64,000 bases of DNA from JBFMCC01 sp034435275 (GCA_034435275.1 DAOTXP010000084.1:23762-87761), one strand, 5' to 3'. Counted from the stretch's first letter, positions 1 to 7,211 are shown. A program made the numbers and translations. The notes: generated from the sequence alone by a model not told the origin.

Positions 1-1
1 G

Positions 2-277
2 GTCTATGGACAGAAAGAGGAGTTGATCTTCCTCGGCCGCGAAATTTCGGAACAGCGCGATTATTCCGAGGCGGTGGCCGAGCAGATTGACCGCGAGGTG
101 CGCAAACTGGTGGACGAGGCCTACCAGCAGGCTAAAGCATTGTTGAAGAAATATCGTAACCAGTTGGACGCGGTCGCCGCGAAACTGCTCGAGGTCGAGT
201 CCATCACGCGCGAGGAGTTCGAGGCCATCTTCCCGCCGCCGTTCCCGAAGAAAAGCGGTACACCGCAACCGGCGTAA
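2..277 (+). CDS. ftsH: ATP-dependent zinc metalloprotease FtsH, C-terminal end (partial)
   Basis: The frame is open from the first bases of the window and reads YGQKEELIFLGREISEQRDYS, typical of the FtsH M41 peptidase C-terminal part, then an amphipathic helix (residues EAVAEQIDREVRKLVDEAY) and a proline-rich tail ending at TAA 275-277. FtsH is a membrane-anchored AAA+ protease that degrades misfolded membrane and regulatory proteins. The AAA+ domain and HEXXH motif lie upstream of the window, so only about 90 residues are visible. A strong hairpin terminator follows at 311. The call rests on the C-terminal signature. Confidence 0.85.
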   Translation, partial: VYGQKEELIFLGREISEQRDYSEAVAEQIDREVRKLVDEAYQQAKALLKKYRNQLDAVAAKLLEVESITREEFEAIFPPPFPKKSGTPQPA

Positions 278-307
278 TTAAAGCGTAAATGTAGATTGCG
301 TAAACAC

Positions 308-345
308 AAAAAAGAGGCTCTCCGTTTCAGAGAGCCTCTTTTTTG
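308..345. terminator. Bidirectional intrinsic terminator between ftsH and the acyl-CoA ligase
   Basis: Arms AAAGAGGCTCTC (311-322) and GAGAGCCTCTTT (330-341) flank a seven-base loop, with an A-run before and a T-run after. It can therefore stop transcription from both convergent genes. Confidence 0.9.
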
Positions 346-346
346 T

Positions 347-2053
347 TTACGACGGGTTTGCTTCCTTGTGCTGCCTCACCAGCTCGCGTCGCAGAATCTT
401 TCCAACGGTCGTCTTCGGCAATTCCGAACGGAACTCGTAGTGCGTGGGCACTTTGTACGCGGCCAGCCGTTCCTTGCAGAACGCCTTGAGTTCCTCTTCA
501 GAAGCGGATTCGCCCGGCTTGAGCACGATCCACGCCTTGACCGTCTCGCCGCGGTACGGGTCAGGAATACCAGCGACGCCCACCTCCAGCACTTTGGGAT
601 GCGCCGCCAGCACTTCCTCCACCTCGCGCGGCCAGACCTGGAACCCGCCCGGCTTGATCAGTTCCTTCTTGCGGTCCACGATGTAGAAGTAACCGTCTTC
701 GTCCATGCGGCCGATGTCGCCGGTAAACAGCCAGGTGTTGCCATCCTTGAGTTGCCGCAGGGTGTTGGCGGTCTCGGTGGGCATGTTGTGATAGCCCTTC
801 ATCACCTGCGGACCGCGTACGACGATCTCACCGATCTCGCCCTGGGCCAGTTCGGTCTCGCCGTCGTCGAGGCTGATGATCTTCACGTCCACGTCGGGAA
901 GGGGCATGCCGATCGAGCCGGTCTTGTTCACGCCCATCAATGGATTGCAGTGCGTGGCGGTCGGCGCCTCGGACAGGCCGTAACCCTCGAAGACCTTCCC
1001 GCCGGTCAATGCCTCGAATTGCTCCTTGGTCTCGCGCATCAGCGGGGCCGAGCCGGAGATGCAGGCCTTGATGGAGGAGAGATTGTATTTGCCAGCCTTC
1101 ACGTCGGGATGGTTGTTGATGCCGTTGTACAGCGCGGGCACGCCGGGGAAGATGGTCGCCTTGTATTTACTGATGTTATCCAGCACGTCTTTCAGGTCGC
1201 GCGCGTTGGGCACCATCACCATGCTCGCGCCGGAGGCCATGGCAAAGTGCATCCCGGCCACCATGCCGTAGACATGGAACAGAGGAATCGCCATGAGCAC
1301 GACTTCCTTGCCCTCCTCCAGCCCGGTCATCCAGGATTTGATTTGCAGGGTATTGGCGACTACGTTGCGGTGCATGGCCACCGCGCCCTTCGAGATGCCG
1401 GTCGTGCCGCCGCTGTATTGGAACAAGGCGATATCATCCGAGCCAATCTCCAGCCTGGGGCGCGCCGAAGGCGGGGTCTCAGCGATCAGATCCTTCATCC
1501 AGACATCGCCCGCGCCCAGTCCGCCCTCGATGCGGAATCCGCCCTTCTTCTCGCGCGCCAGTGTGAACAGGAATCGCAAAAGCGGCGGCAGGGATTCCTT
1601 CAGGTTGGTGACGATCAGTTTCTTGATCTTGGTCTTGGGCTGGGCGGTCTTGATGGTCTTGTAGAAATTGGTCATCACGAACATGACCTCGATTCCCGCG
1701 TCGCTGGCCTGGTATTCGATCTCGGTCGGCGTGTACAGCGGGTTGGTCGCCACCACGACGCCGCCCGCCTTCAGGATGCCGAAGTAGGCCATCACGAACT
1801 GCGGCGTATTCGGCATGAAGATACCCACCCGGTCACCCTTCTTCACGCCCATCTTCGCCAGCGCCCCGGCGATGCGGTCTGTAATCTCGTTCATCTCCTT
1901 GTACGTCACGACCGCGCCCTTAAAAATCGTACAGGCGCGGTCGGGAACCTTCTGGGCGGATTTTTCCAGAAACTGGAACAGCGGCCCGCTGGGATATTCG
2001 ATTGTCGCCGGCACCCCTTTGTCATAATTCTTGACCCATGGACGATCCTTCAT
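347..2053 (-). CDS. fadD: Long-chain fatty-acid--CoA ligase (AMP-forming)
   Basis: A 568-residue ANL-superfamily acyl-CoA synthetase that activates fatty acids to acyl-CoA using ATP and CoA, normally at the inner membrane face. The AMP-binding loop YSGGTTGISKG begins near residue 213. It is followed by GYGLSEAPTATHCNP, by FTGDIGRMDEDGYFYIVDRK with the family Asp/Arg/Lys residues, and by the C-terminal KTTVGKILRREL, whose Lys is the adenylation lysine. The open frame extends 26 codons further upstream, but the ATG at 2053 has a good AAAGGAGGCGA ribosome site and sits downstream of a clear promoter, so it was chosen. It lies downstream of miaA on the same strand but has its own promoter. Substrate chain length cannot be read from sequence. 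Confidence 0.92.
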   Translation of the reverse strand: MKDRPWVKNYDKGVPATIEYPSGPLFQFLEKSAQKVPDRACTIFKGAVVTYKEMNEITDRIAGALAKMGVKKGDRVGIFMPNTPQFVMAYFGILKAGGVVVATNPLYTPTEIEYQASDAGIEVMFVMTNFYKTIKTAQPKTKIKKLIVTNLKESLPPLLRFLFTLAREKKGGFRIEGGLGAGDVWMKDLIAETPPSARPRLEIGSDDIALFQYSGGTTGISKGAVAMHRNVVANTLQIKSWMTGLEEGKEVVLMAIPLFHVYGMVAGMHFAMASGASMVMVPNARDLKDVLDNISKYKATIFPGVPALYNGINNHPDVKAGKYNLSSIKACISGSAPLMRETKEQFEALTGGKVFEGYGLSEAPTATHCNPLMGVNKTGSIGMPLPDVDVKIISLDDGETELAQGEIGEIVVRGPQVMKGYHNMPTETANTLRQLKDGNTWLFTGDIGRMDEDGYFYIVDRKKELIKPGGFQVWPREVEEVLAAHPKVLEVGVAGIPDPYRGETVKAWIVLKPGESASEEELKAFCKERLAAYKVPTHYEFRSELPKTTVGKILRRELVRQHKEANPS

Positions 2054-2098
2054 ATCAGCCTCGCCTCCTTTGAATAGGTGATTCCGATTGTTACAAAT

Positions 2099-2127
2099 AG
2101 TATATACAGGAAAAATTGAAAAGTCAA
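2099..2127 (-). promoter_or_regulatory. Sigma-70 type promoter of the acyl-CoA ligase gene
   Basis: On the minus strand TTGACT (2127-2122) is separated by exactly 17 bases from TATACT (2104-2099). Transcription would start near 2092, about 40 bases before the ATG at 2053. Confidence 0.8.
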
Positions 2128-2155
2128 TCAAAATGTGACAGCCGCCTCGCTTCTT

Positions 2156-3088
2156 TCAGGACCTCGGCTTGATTCTGCCTTCGATGAACTCTGCCGTAGC
2201 CGACAACACGTCCGCCGCGCCTGCGTCGAACCAGGCGATGTTCGGATCGCTCTCCTTGAACCAGTTGGCCTGCCTGCGGACGAAGACGCGCGTGGCGCGC
2301 CGAATCTGCGCCTTGGCCTCTTCTACGGTCATCTCACCGCGCAGGACGGCCGCGCACTCGCGGTACCCAATCGCGGACATGGCCGGCAGGGAGGGGGGGT
2401 AACCCTTTCCCAGCAATGCTTTGACCTCGTCCAGGAATCCCGCCGCGAACATGGACTCGATGCGCGCGTCCACGCGCTCGAAAACCTCTGCCCGCGGACG
2501 TTTCAGGCCAATGGTAATCAGGTCATACGGCGATTCGCCTTGCATGCGCTGGGCGGAGAATTTATAACCGGTGGTAAAGATCACTTCGAGCGCGCGAATC
2601 ACCCGCCGCACGTTGCGCGCGTCGATTTGCGCCGCGGCTTCCGGGTCAAGGTCCCGCAGCGCCGCGTGCAGCCAGTCCCTGCCTTTTTCTCTTTCCATTT
2701 TTTCCAGATGCAGCCTCAGGCGCTCGTCGGGGCTCACTTCAGGCGGAGTCCAGCCCTCGGTCACGGCGCGCACGTATTGTCCCGTCCCGCCGACGAGGAA
2801 CGGCAGGTTGCCGCGCGCGTGAATCTCCGCGATGGCCTCCCGCGCCATCCGTTGAAAGACGGCCAGACTCAGGGTCTCGTCTGGATTGGCGATATCGATC
2901 AGGTGATGCGGGACGCGGGCGCGTTCTTCGCGTGTCGGCTTGGCCGTGCCGATGTCCATGCCGCGATAGAACAGCCGCGAATCCGCGCTGACGATCTCGC
3001 CGCCGAGCCGTTTGGCCAGTGGAATGGCAAATTCCGTCTTGCCCACCGCGGTGGGACCGACGATGAGGATCAGGGGTGGTCTGGGCAC
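2156..3088 (-). CDS. miaA: tRNA dimethylallyltransferase MiaA
   Basis: Transfers a dimethylallyl group to A37 of tRNAs reading UNN codons, a step in ms2i6A formation in the cytoplasm. The N-terminus carries the P-loop GPTAVGKTEFA, followed by SADSRLFYRGMDIGTAKPT (the DSRQxY-like and substrate loops), VGGTGQYVRAV, and the C-terminal RRATRVFVRRQANWF. The open frame can be extended to a TTG at 3118, but that would place a perfect TATAAT inside the gene. A GTG at 3088 lies exactly six bases downstream of that TATAAT, which fits a leaderless start and gives a 310-residue protein beginning VPRPPLILIVGPTAVGKT, a normal MiaA length. Confidence 0.95.
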   Translation of the reverse strand: MPRPPLILIVGPTAVGKTEFAIPLAKRLGGEIVSADSRLFYRGMDIGTAKPTREERARVPHHLIDIANPDETLSLAVFQRMAREAIAEIHARGNLPFLVGGTGQYVRAVTEGWTPPEVSPDERLRLHLEKMEREKGRDWLHAALRDLDPEAAAQIDARNVRRVIRALEVIFTTGYKFSAQRMQGESPYDLITIGLKRPRAEVFERVDARIESMFAAGFLDEVKALLGKGYPPSLPAMSAIGYRECAAVLRGEMTVEEAKAQIRRATRVFVRRQANWFKESDPNIAWFDAGAADVLSATAEFIEGRIKPRS

Positions 3089-3094
3089 GGGTGG

Positions 3095-3100
3095 ATTATA
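3095..3100 (-). promoter_or_regulatory. -10 element of a leaderless miaA transcript
   Basis: TATAAT on the minus strand with six bases between it and the GTG start, so transcription should begin at or next to the start codon. No good -35 is visible. Confidence 0.6.
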
Positions 3101-3118
3101 AGGGGAATTTGAATGCAA

Positions 3119-3450
3119 AAGGTGGGGGACGAACTCGAGCGGGACTCGTCACGAGGATCAGATTCTTGGCCGCGGATTACTTGGATTTTCGCAGATTCAA
3201 AACCCCGCATGCATTCGCGTTAAAACGATAAGGCCAGAATTTGGATCGTACCACCTGGTATTGTCCCTACGGGATGCTTCGCGATAGAAGTATAACCCGA
3301 GCGCGGTCTCGTTACGCTGACCGGTGAACTCTCCTCGGCAGAGTCGCAGACCCTCGCCGAGACCGCGACCAGAGGTCTCGTTCATCGCGTGTATTGTAAT
3401 CCTGAATCTTCGCGCACAGCGACATGCTCTGCGGCCATGCCATTTTTGCC
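3119..3450. other. Non-coding stretch, nothing recognised except an inverted repeat
   Basis: No reading frame here has a credible start, ribosome site or family resemblance. The only structure seen is a 10-base inverted repeat, CGCGGTCTCG (3302-3311) and CGAGACCGCG (3358-3367), with a 46-base spacer. It may be degraded sequence or part of a dispersed element. Confidence 0.5.
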
Positions 3451-3479
3451 TTGACAGGTCTTCGCAAAGCAGATAATAT
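3451..3479 (+). promoter_or_regulatory. Promoter of the cysM-mec-cysO-moeZ group
   Basis: TTGACA (3451-3456), 17-base spacer, TAATAT (3474-3479): a near-consensus sigma-70 promoter. The predicted start near 3486 gives a leader of about 200 bases before cysM. Confidence 0.8.
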
Positions 3480-3503
3480 CTGTTAAGATTTTTAGTAAAT
3501 CCG

Positions 3504-3551
3504 ATGGAGATTTTCGTGAACTATTGCTTGTGTATGGGGCGGGGTTCGTAA
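3504..3551 (+). CDS. Candidate Cys-codon leader peptide upstream of cysM
   Basis: A 15-codon frame, MEIFVNYCLCMGRGS then TAA (3549-3551), starts about 18 bases after the predicted transcription start. It holds two cysteine codons, TGC (3525-3527) and TGT (3531-3533), immediately before a strong hairpin whose 5' arm begins at 3537. The downstream operon encodes cysteine biosynthesis, so this arrangement matches ribosome-mediated attenuation, where scarce Cys-tRNA stalls the ribosome at the control codons. No clear Shine-Dalgarno site precedes the ATG. That a peptide is translated is an inference. Confidence 0.55.
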   Translation: MEIFVNYCLCMGRGS

Positions 3552-3603
3552 CCACCGCCCGGCGCTAATAGCAGAACGGTCACAGCCTGAGACGGTGGAA
3601 CGA
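3537..3603 (+). promoter_or_regulatory. Alternative hairpins of the proposed cysteine attenuator
   Basis: Region 1 (3537-3546) pairs with region 2 (3550-3560): GGGCGG/CCGCCC plus GGTT/AACC around a CGT loop. Region 2 can instead pair with region 3: CCACCG (3552-3557) with CGGTGG (3593-3598). Region 3 (3591-3603) is also the 5' arm of the terminator. A second possible competitor pairs GCGGGGT-CG (3539-3548, one bulge) with CGACCCCGC (3601-3609). The pairings are mutually exclusive in the classical 1:2, 2:3, 3:4 manner. They were found by hand; relative stability was not computed. Confidence 0.6.
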
Positions 3604-3654
3604 CCCCGCATGCGACATTCGTTTCGCAGGCGCTCGTTCGCCGTCTTTTGTTTT
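3591..3654 (+). terminator. Intrinsic terminator in the cysM leader (attenuator stem)
   Basis: GACGGTG (3591-3597) and AACGA (3599-3603) pair with CGCCGTC (3639-3645) and TCGTT (3634-3638), giving a 12-pair stem with one bulged G. The loop holds a small TGCGA/TCGCA hairpin. TTTTGTTTT (3646-3654) follows at once. It lies between the promoter and cysM, so it can only act as an attenuator of that operon. Confidence 0.7.
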
Positions 3655-3684
3655 ACCTGTTGACCGTTCTTTATTTTTAAAGAG

Positions 3685-4635
3685 ATGACACTTTTACAGA
3701 ACAAAATCCACCAATCCACCAGCCTGCCCATCGCGGACCTGGGCGCGTACGCCGGGAACACACCTCTGCTTCCGCTTCGCCGCGTGACCCGCGACCTATT
3801 GCGGCGAGTTCAGGTCTTTGCCAAGGCGGAATGGTTCAACCCGGGCGGGTCGGTCAAGGACCGTCCCGCGATCCACATCATCCGCGTCGCGCTGGCCAGC
3901 GGCGAACTCACGAAAGGCAGACGTCTGCTCGATTCGACCTCGGGCAACATGGGCATCTCCTACGCCACCTTCGGCGCGGCGCTTGGAATCCCTGTGACGC
4001 TGGTTGTGCCCGACAACGCCAGCCCGGAGCGCATCTCCATCCTGCGCGCGCTGGGCGCGGAGTTGATTCTGTCCGACGGACTCGAAGGCTCGGACGGCGC
4101 GATCCGCCTCGCGCGGAAAATGGCGGCTGAACAACCCGATAGATACTGGTATGCCAACCAATACGATAATCCCGCCAACTGGCAGTCCCATTACCAGACG
4201 ACCGGGCCCGAGATCGTTGCCCAAACACAGGGACGCATCACCCATTTCGTGGCCGGGCTGGGCACTTCAGGCACATTTGTGGGTACGGCGCGCCACCTGC
4301 GCGAGGCGATACCGTCTGTAAAAGTTATCGCTTTTCAGCCGAACGATGCCTTTCACGGGTTGGAGGGTCTCAAGCACATGCCCACTGCCATTCAGCCCGG
4401 CATCTACGACGAAACGATTGCCGATCAAACACTGGGCATTGAAACGGAGGCCGCCCACGAGATGACGCGCCGGCTGGCGCGCGAGGAGGGTTTGTTCGTC
4501 GGCATCTCATCGGGCGCGGCGGCTGTGGCCGCGTTGGAGGTGGCGAGCGAATTGGAGGCGGGCGTCGTCGTGACGGTCTTCCCCGACGCGGGCTATAAGT
4601 ACTTGAGCGACAAGTCCCTGTGGAGCGGCGTATGA
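3685..4635 (+). CDS. cysM: CysM-type cysteine synthase (probable CysO-thiocarboxylate-dependent)
   Basis: A 316-residue PLP fold-type II enzyme. WFNPGGSVKDRPA holds the PLP lysine, STSGNMGISYATFG is the phosphate/substrate loop, VAGLGTSGTFVGT binds the PLP phosphate, and the C-terminus reads VFPDAGYKYLSDKSLWSG. This ending and the SHYQTTGPEI segment resemble mycobacterial CysM, which uses O-phosphoserine and the thiocarboxylated carrier CysO, more than sulfide-using CysK. The neighbours support this: mec overlaps its stop (ATGA at 4632), and cysO and moeZ follow. GNMG replaces the usual GNTG. Start ATG 3685 is the first in the frame; its ribosome site is weak (AAAGAG directly before). Substrate preference is inferred from resemblance and neighbours. 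Confidence 0.88.
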   Translation: MTLLQNKIHQSTSLPIADLGAYAGNTPLLPLRRVTRDLLRRVQVFAKAEWFNPGGSVKDRPAIHIIRVALASGELTKGRRLLDSTSGNMGISYATFGAALGIPVTLVVPDNASPERISILRALGAELILSDGLEGSDGAIRLARKMAAEQPDRYWYANQYDNPANWQSHYQTTGPEIVAQTQGRITHFVAGLGTSGTFVGTARHLREAIPSVKVIAFQPNDAFHGLEGLKHMPTAIQPGIYDETIADQTLGIETEAAHEMTRRLAREEGLFVGISSGAAAVAALEVASELEAGVVVTVFPDAGYKYLSDKSLWSGV

Positions 4636-5051
4636 GCGTGCTGCAAATTCCCGCCGAACTTCTCGCCAAAATTCACGCGCACGGCGAGCAGGCCTATCCC
4701 GAAGAGGGGGCGGGCTTCCTGCTCGGCCGGGAGGGACGCGCGGTGGACATCCTGCCGCTTCCCAACGCGCGCGAGGAATCCGCGCGGCGTAATCGTTACC
4801 TGATCGCGCCCGGGGATTATGCAAAGGCCGAGGATACGGCGGACAGCCGCGGGCTGAGTCTGATCGGCGCGTTCCATTCGCATCCTGACCATCCGAATCG
4901 TCCATCTGACTATGATCGCGAGTGGGCCCAGCCGTCCTTTTCGTATCTCATCACAAGTGTGCAAGCGGGCAAGGCCGTGGAGAGTCGTTCGTGGCGACTG
5001 GCCGAAGACCGTTCACAGTTTATCGAGGAAAGCATCGAAATCACATCTTAG
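4632..5051 (+). CDS. mec: JAMM/MPN+ metalloprotease of the Mec type
   Basis: A 139-residue JAB1/MPN/Mov34 domain with all JAMM residues: Glu in PEEGAGFLLG, and HSHPDHPNRPSDYD giving H-x-H plus S and D for zinc binding. In Mycobacterium tuberculosis the equivalent Mec protein cleaves newly made cysteine off the C-terminus of CysO after CysM has joined the two. Here the gene starts with ATG 4632, overlapping the cysM stop by four bases, so the two are translationally coupled. The frame is open four codons further upstream, but that start would sit inside cysM and lacks a better ribosome site. The small domain is the family's minimal size. Confidence 0.9.
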   Translation: MSVLQIPAELLAKIHAHGEQAYPEEGAGFLLGREGRAVDILPLPNAREESARRNRYLIAPGDYAKAEDTADSRGLSLIGAFHSHPDHPNRPSDYDREWAQPSFSYLITSVQAGKAVESRSWRLAEDRSQFIEESIEITS

Positions 5052-5065
5052 TTTTGGAGGAACCC

Positions 5066-5377
5066 ATGTCTCTGTATTTCGTTCGTCACCAGCACGCGGC
5101 CGAGACCTGCCCGGCCAGGAATCCCGAAATGGGGCAGGTGCTCGTCCAGCACGTGAGCAAACCGAACGCCCGCAAATTCGGCGTGGACATCCTCGGCGAC
5201 GCCGTACTAGACGGCCGGCATACGTTCGTGTTGATTGTCGAGTCGGAGGACAGGCAGTACGTCGAGAATTTCATGCAGCCGTTCGCCATGGCAGGCTCGG
5301 TCGAGATCCTGTCCGCTTCCACCTGCGAGGCGGTCGTCGAGCGCCAAGGCTGTGACCCCGTGCCCGCGGCTGGTTGA
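5066..5377 (+). CDS. Small ferredoxin-fold-like protein, unknown role (DUF3303-like)
   Basis: A 103-residue protein starting at ATG 5066 behind a TTTGGAGG ribosome site, 14 bases after mec. It reads YFVRHQHAAETCPA near the start, then HVSKPNARKFGV, LDGRHTFVLIVES and SVEILSASTCEAVVERQGC. The alternation of strands and helices and the HxAETCPA motif suggest a small dimeric alpha/beta-barrel domain like DUF3303. Three cysteines are spread along it. It sits inside the cysM-mec-cysO-moeZ run, so a part in sulfur transfer or cysteine synthesis is likely by context, but no reaction can be assigned. The family match is from memory and moderate. Confidence 0.6.
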   Translation: MSLYFVRHQHAAETCPARNPEMGQVLVQHVSKPNARKFGVDILGDAVLDGRHTFVLIVESEDRQYVENFMQPFAMAGSVEILSASTCEAVVERQGCDPVPAAG

Positions 5378-5408
5378 AATCTGAAAGGTTGAGGATTAGA
5401 ATACCGAT

Positions 5409-5681
5409 ATGCCCACATTGAAAATCCCATCGCCTCTGCGTTATTACACCAACGGACAGGCCGAAGTGCCGGTGACCGGCGCGACCGTCCATGAGGCCAT
5501 GGGCAGTCTGGTCGAGCAATTCCCGTCGTTGAAGCCGCATTTGTACAGTTCCGACGGCAAGTTACGCGCCTTTGTCAATTTATTCGTCGGCGAGGACAAC
5601 ATCAGGGATTTGCAGGGTTTAGACACGCCGCTGGCGGAAGATGCGCTGGTGCGTTTGATCCCGTCTGTTGCGGGCGGATAA
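5409..5681 (+). CDS. cysO: MoaD/ThiS-like sulfur carrier protein, CysO type
   Basis: A 90-residue beta-grasp protein that ends LIPSVAGG, the diglycine tail adenylated by an E1-like enzyme and turned into a thiocarboxylate. The body has ATVHEAMGSLVEQFPSL and FVNLFVGEDNIRDL, as in MoaD/CysO proteins. In the mycobacterial pathway CysO thiocarboxylate is the sulfur donor for CysM, and Mec later frees the cysteine. The neighbours mec and moeZ fit that role better than molybdopterin synthesis, as no moaE is seen here. The stop at 5681 is followed by a dispersed repeat before moeZ. Confidence 0.88.
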   Translation: MPTLKIPSPLRYYTNGQAEVPVTGATVHEAMGSLVEQFPSLKPHLYSSDGKLRAFVNLFVGEDNIRDLQGLDTPLAEDALVRLIPSVAGG

Positions 5682-5689
5682 TGTCCGCG

Positions 5690-5780
5690 CGCTGAGCGGA
5701 GGTTCTGAGCCTGCGAAGGGGCGCAGACGAAGCGCGGTGATTGGCGTCTTGCCTTTCGTCTGTGCTCCGCTCAGGGCGAC
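5690..5780. repeat. Dispersed palindromic repeat, family A, copy 1
   Basis: Begins GCGCTGAGCGGAGG, then CTGAGCCTGCGAAGG, and ends in an inverted GCTCCGCTCAGGGCGA. A closely similar copy lies at 6990-7097 and shorter relatives at 42763 and 58971. It fills the gap between cysO and moeZ. Confidence 0.75.
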
Positions 5781-5802
5781 TCCGGCATTATGGGAAAAGA
5801 GT

Positions 5803-6957
5803 ATGTTACCTGGACTCACTCGCGATGAAATCCTGCGCTACTCGCGCCACCTGCTCATTCCAGAAGTGGGGTTGGAGGGACAGCGCAAACTGAAGGGCTC
5901 GTCCGCGCTGGTCATCGGCACGGGCGGACTCGGTTCCCCCGTCGCACTGTACCTGGCCGCGGCGGGCGTCGGCCGCATTGGATTGGTGGATTACGACGTG
6001 GTCGATTCGTCGAATCTACAGCGGCAGGTGATCCATGGCACCTCGACGCTTGGGATGTTGAAGGTCGAGAGCGCCAGAGCGCGTATGCTGGATTTGAACC
6101 CCGATGTGGAAGTCGAAATTTACAACGAACCCTTTACCTCCGGGAACGCCATGCGGATCGCGGAGAAATATGACATCCTGATTGACGGCACGGACAACTT
6201 CCCGACCCGCTATCTCACCAACGATGTGAGCGTGTTCCTCGGCAAGCCAAATGTCTATGGCTCGATCTTCCGCTTCGACGGACAGGTCAGTGTCTTCTAC
6301 GCCAAAGAGGGACCGTGTTATCGCTGTCTCTTCCCCGAACCACCGCCGCCCGGACTCGTCCCTTCGTGCGCGGAGGGCGGGGTGCTGGGCGTCCTGCCCG
6401 GCACGATCGGCACCCTCCAGGCCACCGAAGCCTTGAAAGTTCTGCTCGGCATCGGCGAGCCTCTCATCGGCAAGCTCCTGCTCTACAACGCGCTGGATAT
6501 GTCCTTCGAGTTCGTCAAACTCAAGAAGAATCCGCATTGCCGTGTGTGCGGTCCGAACGCGGACGTGAAGGAGTTGATTGATTACGAGGAATTCTGCGGT
6601 GTGCCCGGTCACGACCACGACGAAGGCTCGGCCGGTGCGGACTGGGACATCAGCGCGCCCGACCTGTCCGCCCGCCTCGCGCGGGACGCGGGCCTGATCC
6701 TGCTCGATGTGCGCGAGCCTCACGAACTGGAGATCTCCGCTTTACCGCACGCGGTCAATATCCCGCTCGGGCAACTCGCGGCGCGGCTCTCGGAACTCGA
6801 TTCGGCGCAGGAGATGGTGGTGTTCTGCAAGGCGGGGACGCGTTCGGCGCGTGCGCTCGAACTGCTGGTCAGCGCGGGGTTCAGGAAGGTGAAGAATCTG
6901 AAGGGCGGCATCAACGCCTGGGCGAAGGAAGTGGATACCAGCCTGCCAGTGTATTGA
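5803..6957 (+). CDS. moeZ: Adenylyltransferase/sulfurtransferase MoeZ (E1-like ThiF domain plus rhodanese)
   Basis: A 384-residue two-domain protein. The ThiF/MoeB domain has the nucleotide loop GTGGLGSPVALYLAAAG, DYDVVDSSNLQRQ, the CYRC and CRVC pairs for structural zinc, and a candidate active Cys in PSCAEGGVLG. The C-terminal rhodanese domain (from about residue 285) has the active loop CKAGTRSA. In mycobacteria MoeZ adenylates the CysO tail and delivers sulfur from the rhodanese persulfide. The open frame extends 45 codons upstream through a dispersed repeat, so ATG 5803, where ThiF homology begins (LTRDEILRYSRHLLIPEVG), was chosen. Confidence 0.92.
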   Translation: MLPGLTRDEILRYSRHLLIPEVGLEGQRKLKGSSALVIGTGGLGSPVALYLAAAGVGRIGLVDYDVVDSSNLQRQVIHGTSTLGMLKVESARARMLDLNPDVEVEIYNEPFTSGNAMRIAEKYDILIDGTDNFPTRYLTNDVSVFLGKPNVYGSIFRFDGQVSVFYAKEGPCYRCLFPEPPPPGLVPSCAEGGVLGVLPGTIGTLQATEALKVLLGIGEPLIGKLLLYNALDMSFEFVKLKKNPHCRVCGPNADVKELIDYEEFCGVPGHDHDEGSAGADWDISAPDLSARLARDAGLILLDVREPHELEISALPHAVNIPLGQLAARLSELDSAQEMVVFCKAGTRSARALELLVSAGFRKVKNLKGGINAWAKEVDTSLPVY

Positions 6958-6989
6958 ATCAACAATGCTCTGTTGCCATCATTTCCCGC

Positions 6990-7097
6990 ACCGCGCTGAG
7001 CGGAGGCCCTGAGCCTGCCGAAGGGCCGCAGACGAAGCGCAGGCGACTGATCCATCGCCCTTCGTCTCTGCTGCGCTTCGCTCAGGGCGATGGAACG
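6990..7097. repeat. Dispersed palindromic repeat, family A, copy 2
   Basis: Shares CGCTGAGCGGAGG, CTGAGCCTGCCGAAGGG and GCAGACGAAGCGC with the copy at 5690. The right half (CCCTTCGTCT ... GCTTCGCTCAGGGCGATGG) is the inverted counterpart, so the whole can fold into a long hairpin. Confidence 0.75.
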
Positions 7098-7122
7098 ATG
7101 AATGTTTGCAACAAAGCAAATC

Positions 7123-7152
7123 AAAAACTCCAAGAGCGATCTCGGAGTTTTC
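7123..7152 (+). terminator. Probable terminator of the cysM-moeZ group
   Basis: AAAACTCC (7124-7131) and GGAGTTTT (7144-7151) form an 8-pair stem around a 12-base loop, with T-rich bases at the 3' side. It lies after moeZ and before the next promoter. Confidence 0.6.
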
Positions 7153-7168
7153 GCTTATTCTGAAAAGG

Positions 7169-7174
7169 TATAAT
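7169..7174 (+). promoter_or_regulatory. -10 element upstream of the CBS-domain PLP enzyme
   Basis: TATAAT, 37 bases before the ATG at 7212, with an AAGGAG ribosome site (7201-7206) between. No strong -35 is seen. It shows the gene can be transcribed independently of the attenuated cysM group. Confidence 0.55.
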
Positions 7175-7211
7175 AGGCCAAATCCATCGGAAGCAAATCA
7201 AAGGAGTGAGA

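Noticed and set aside
296..2077. Long open frame on the plus strand opposite the acyl-CoA ligase
   Set aside because: Low-complexity His/Arg-rich shadow of a clear minus-strand gene; no family resemblance or ribosome site.
3575..3610. CCTGAGA-GGTGGAACG resembling a TPP riboswitch core
   Set aside because: Other conserved TPP parts are absent, and the segment is explained as the terminator arm of the attenuator.
3197..3761. Two minus-strand open frames in the cysM leader region
   Set aside because: No ribosome site or known motif, and they run across the promoter and attenuator structures.
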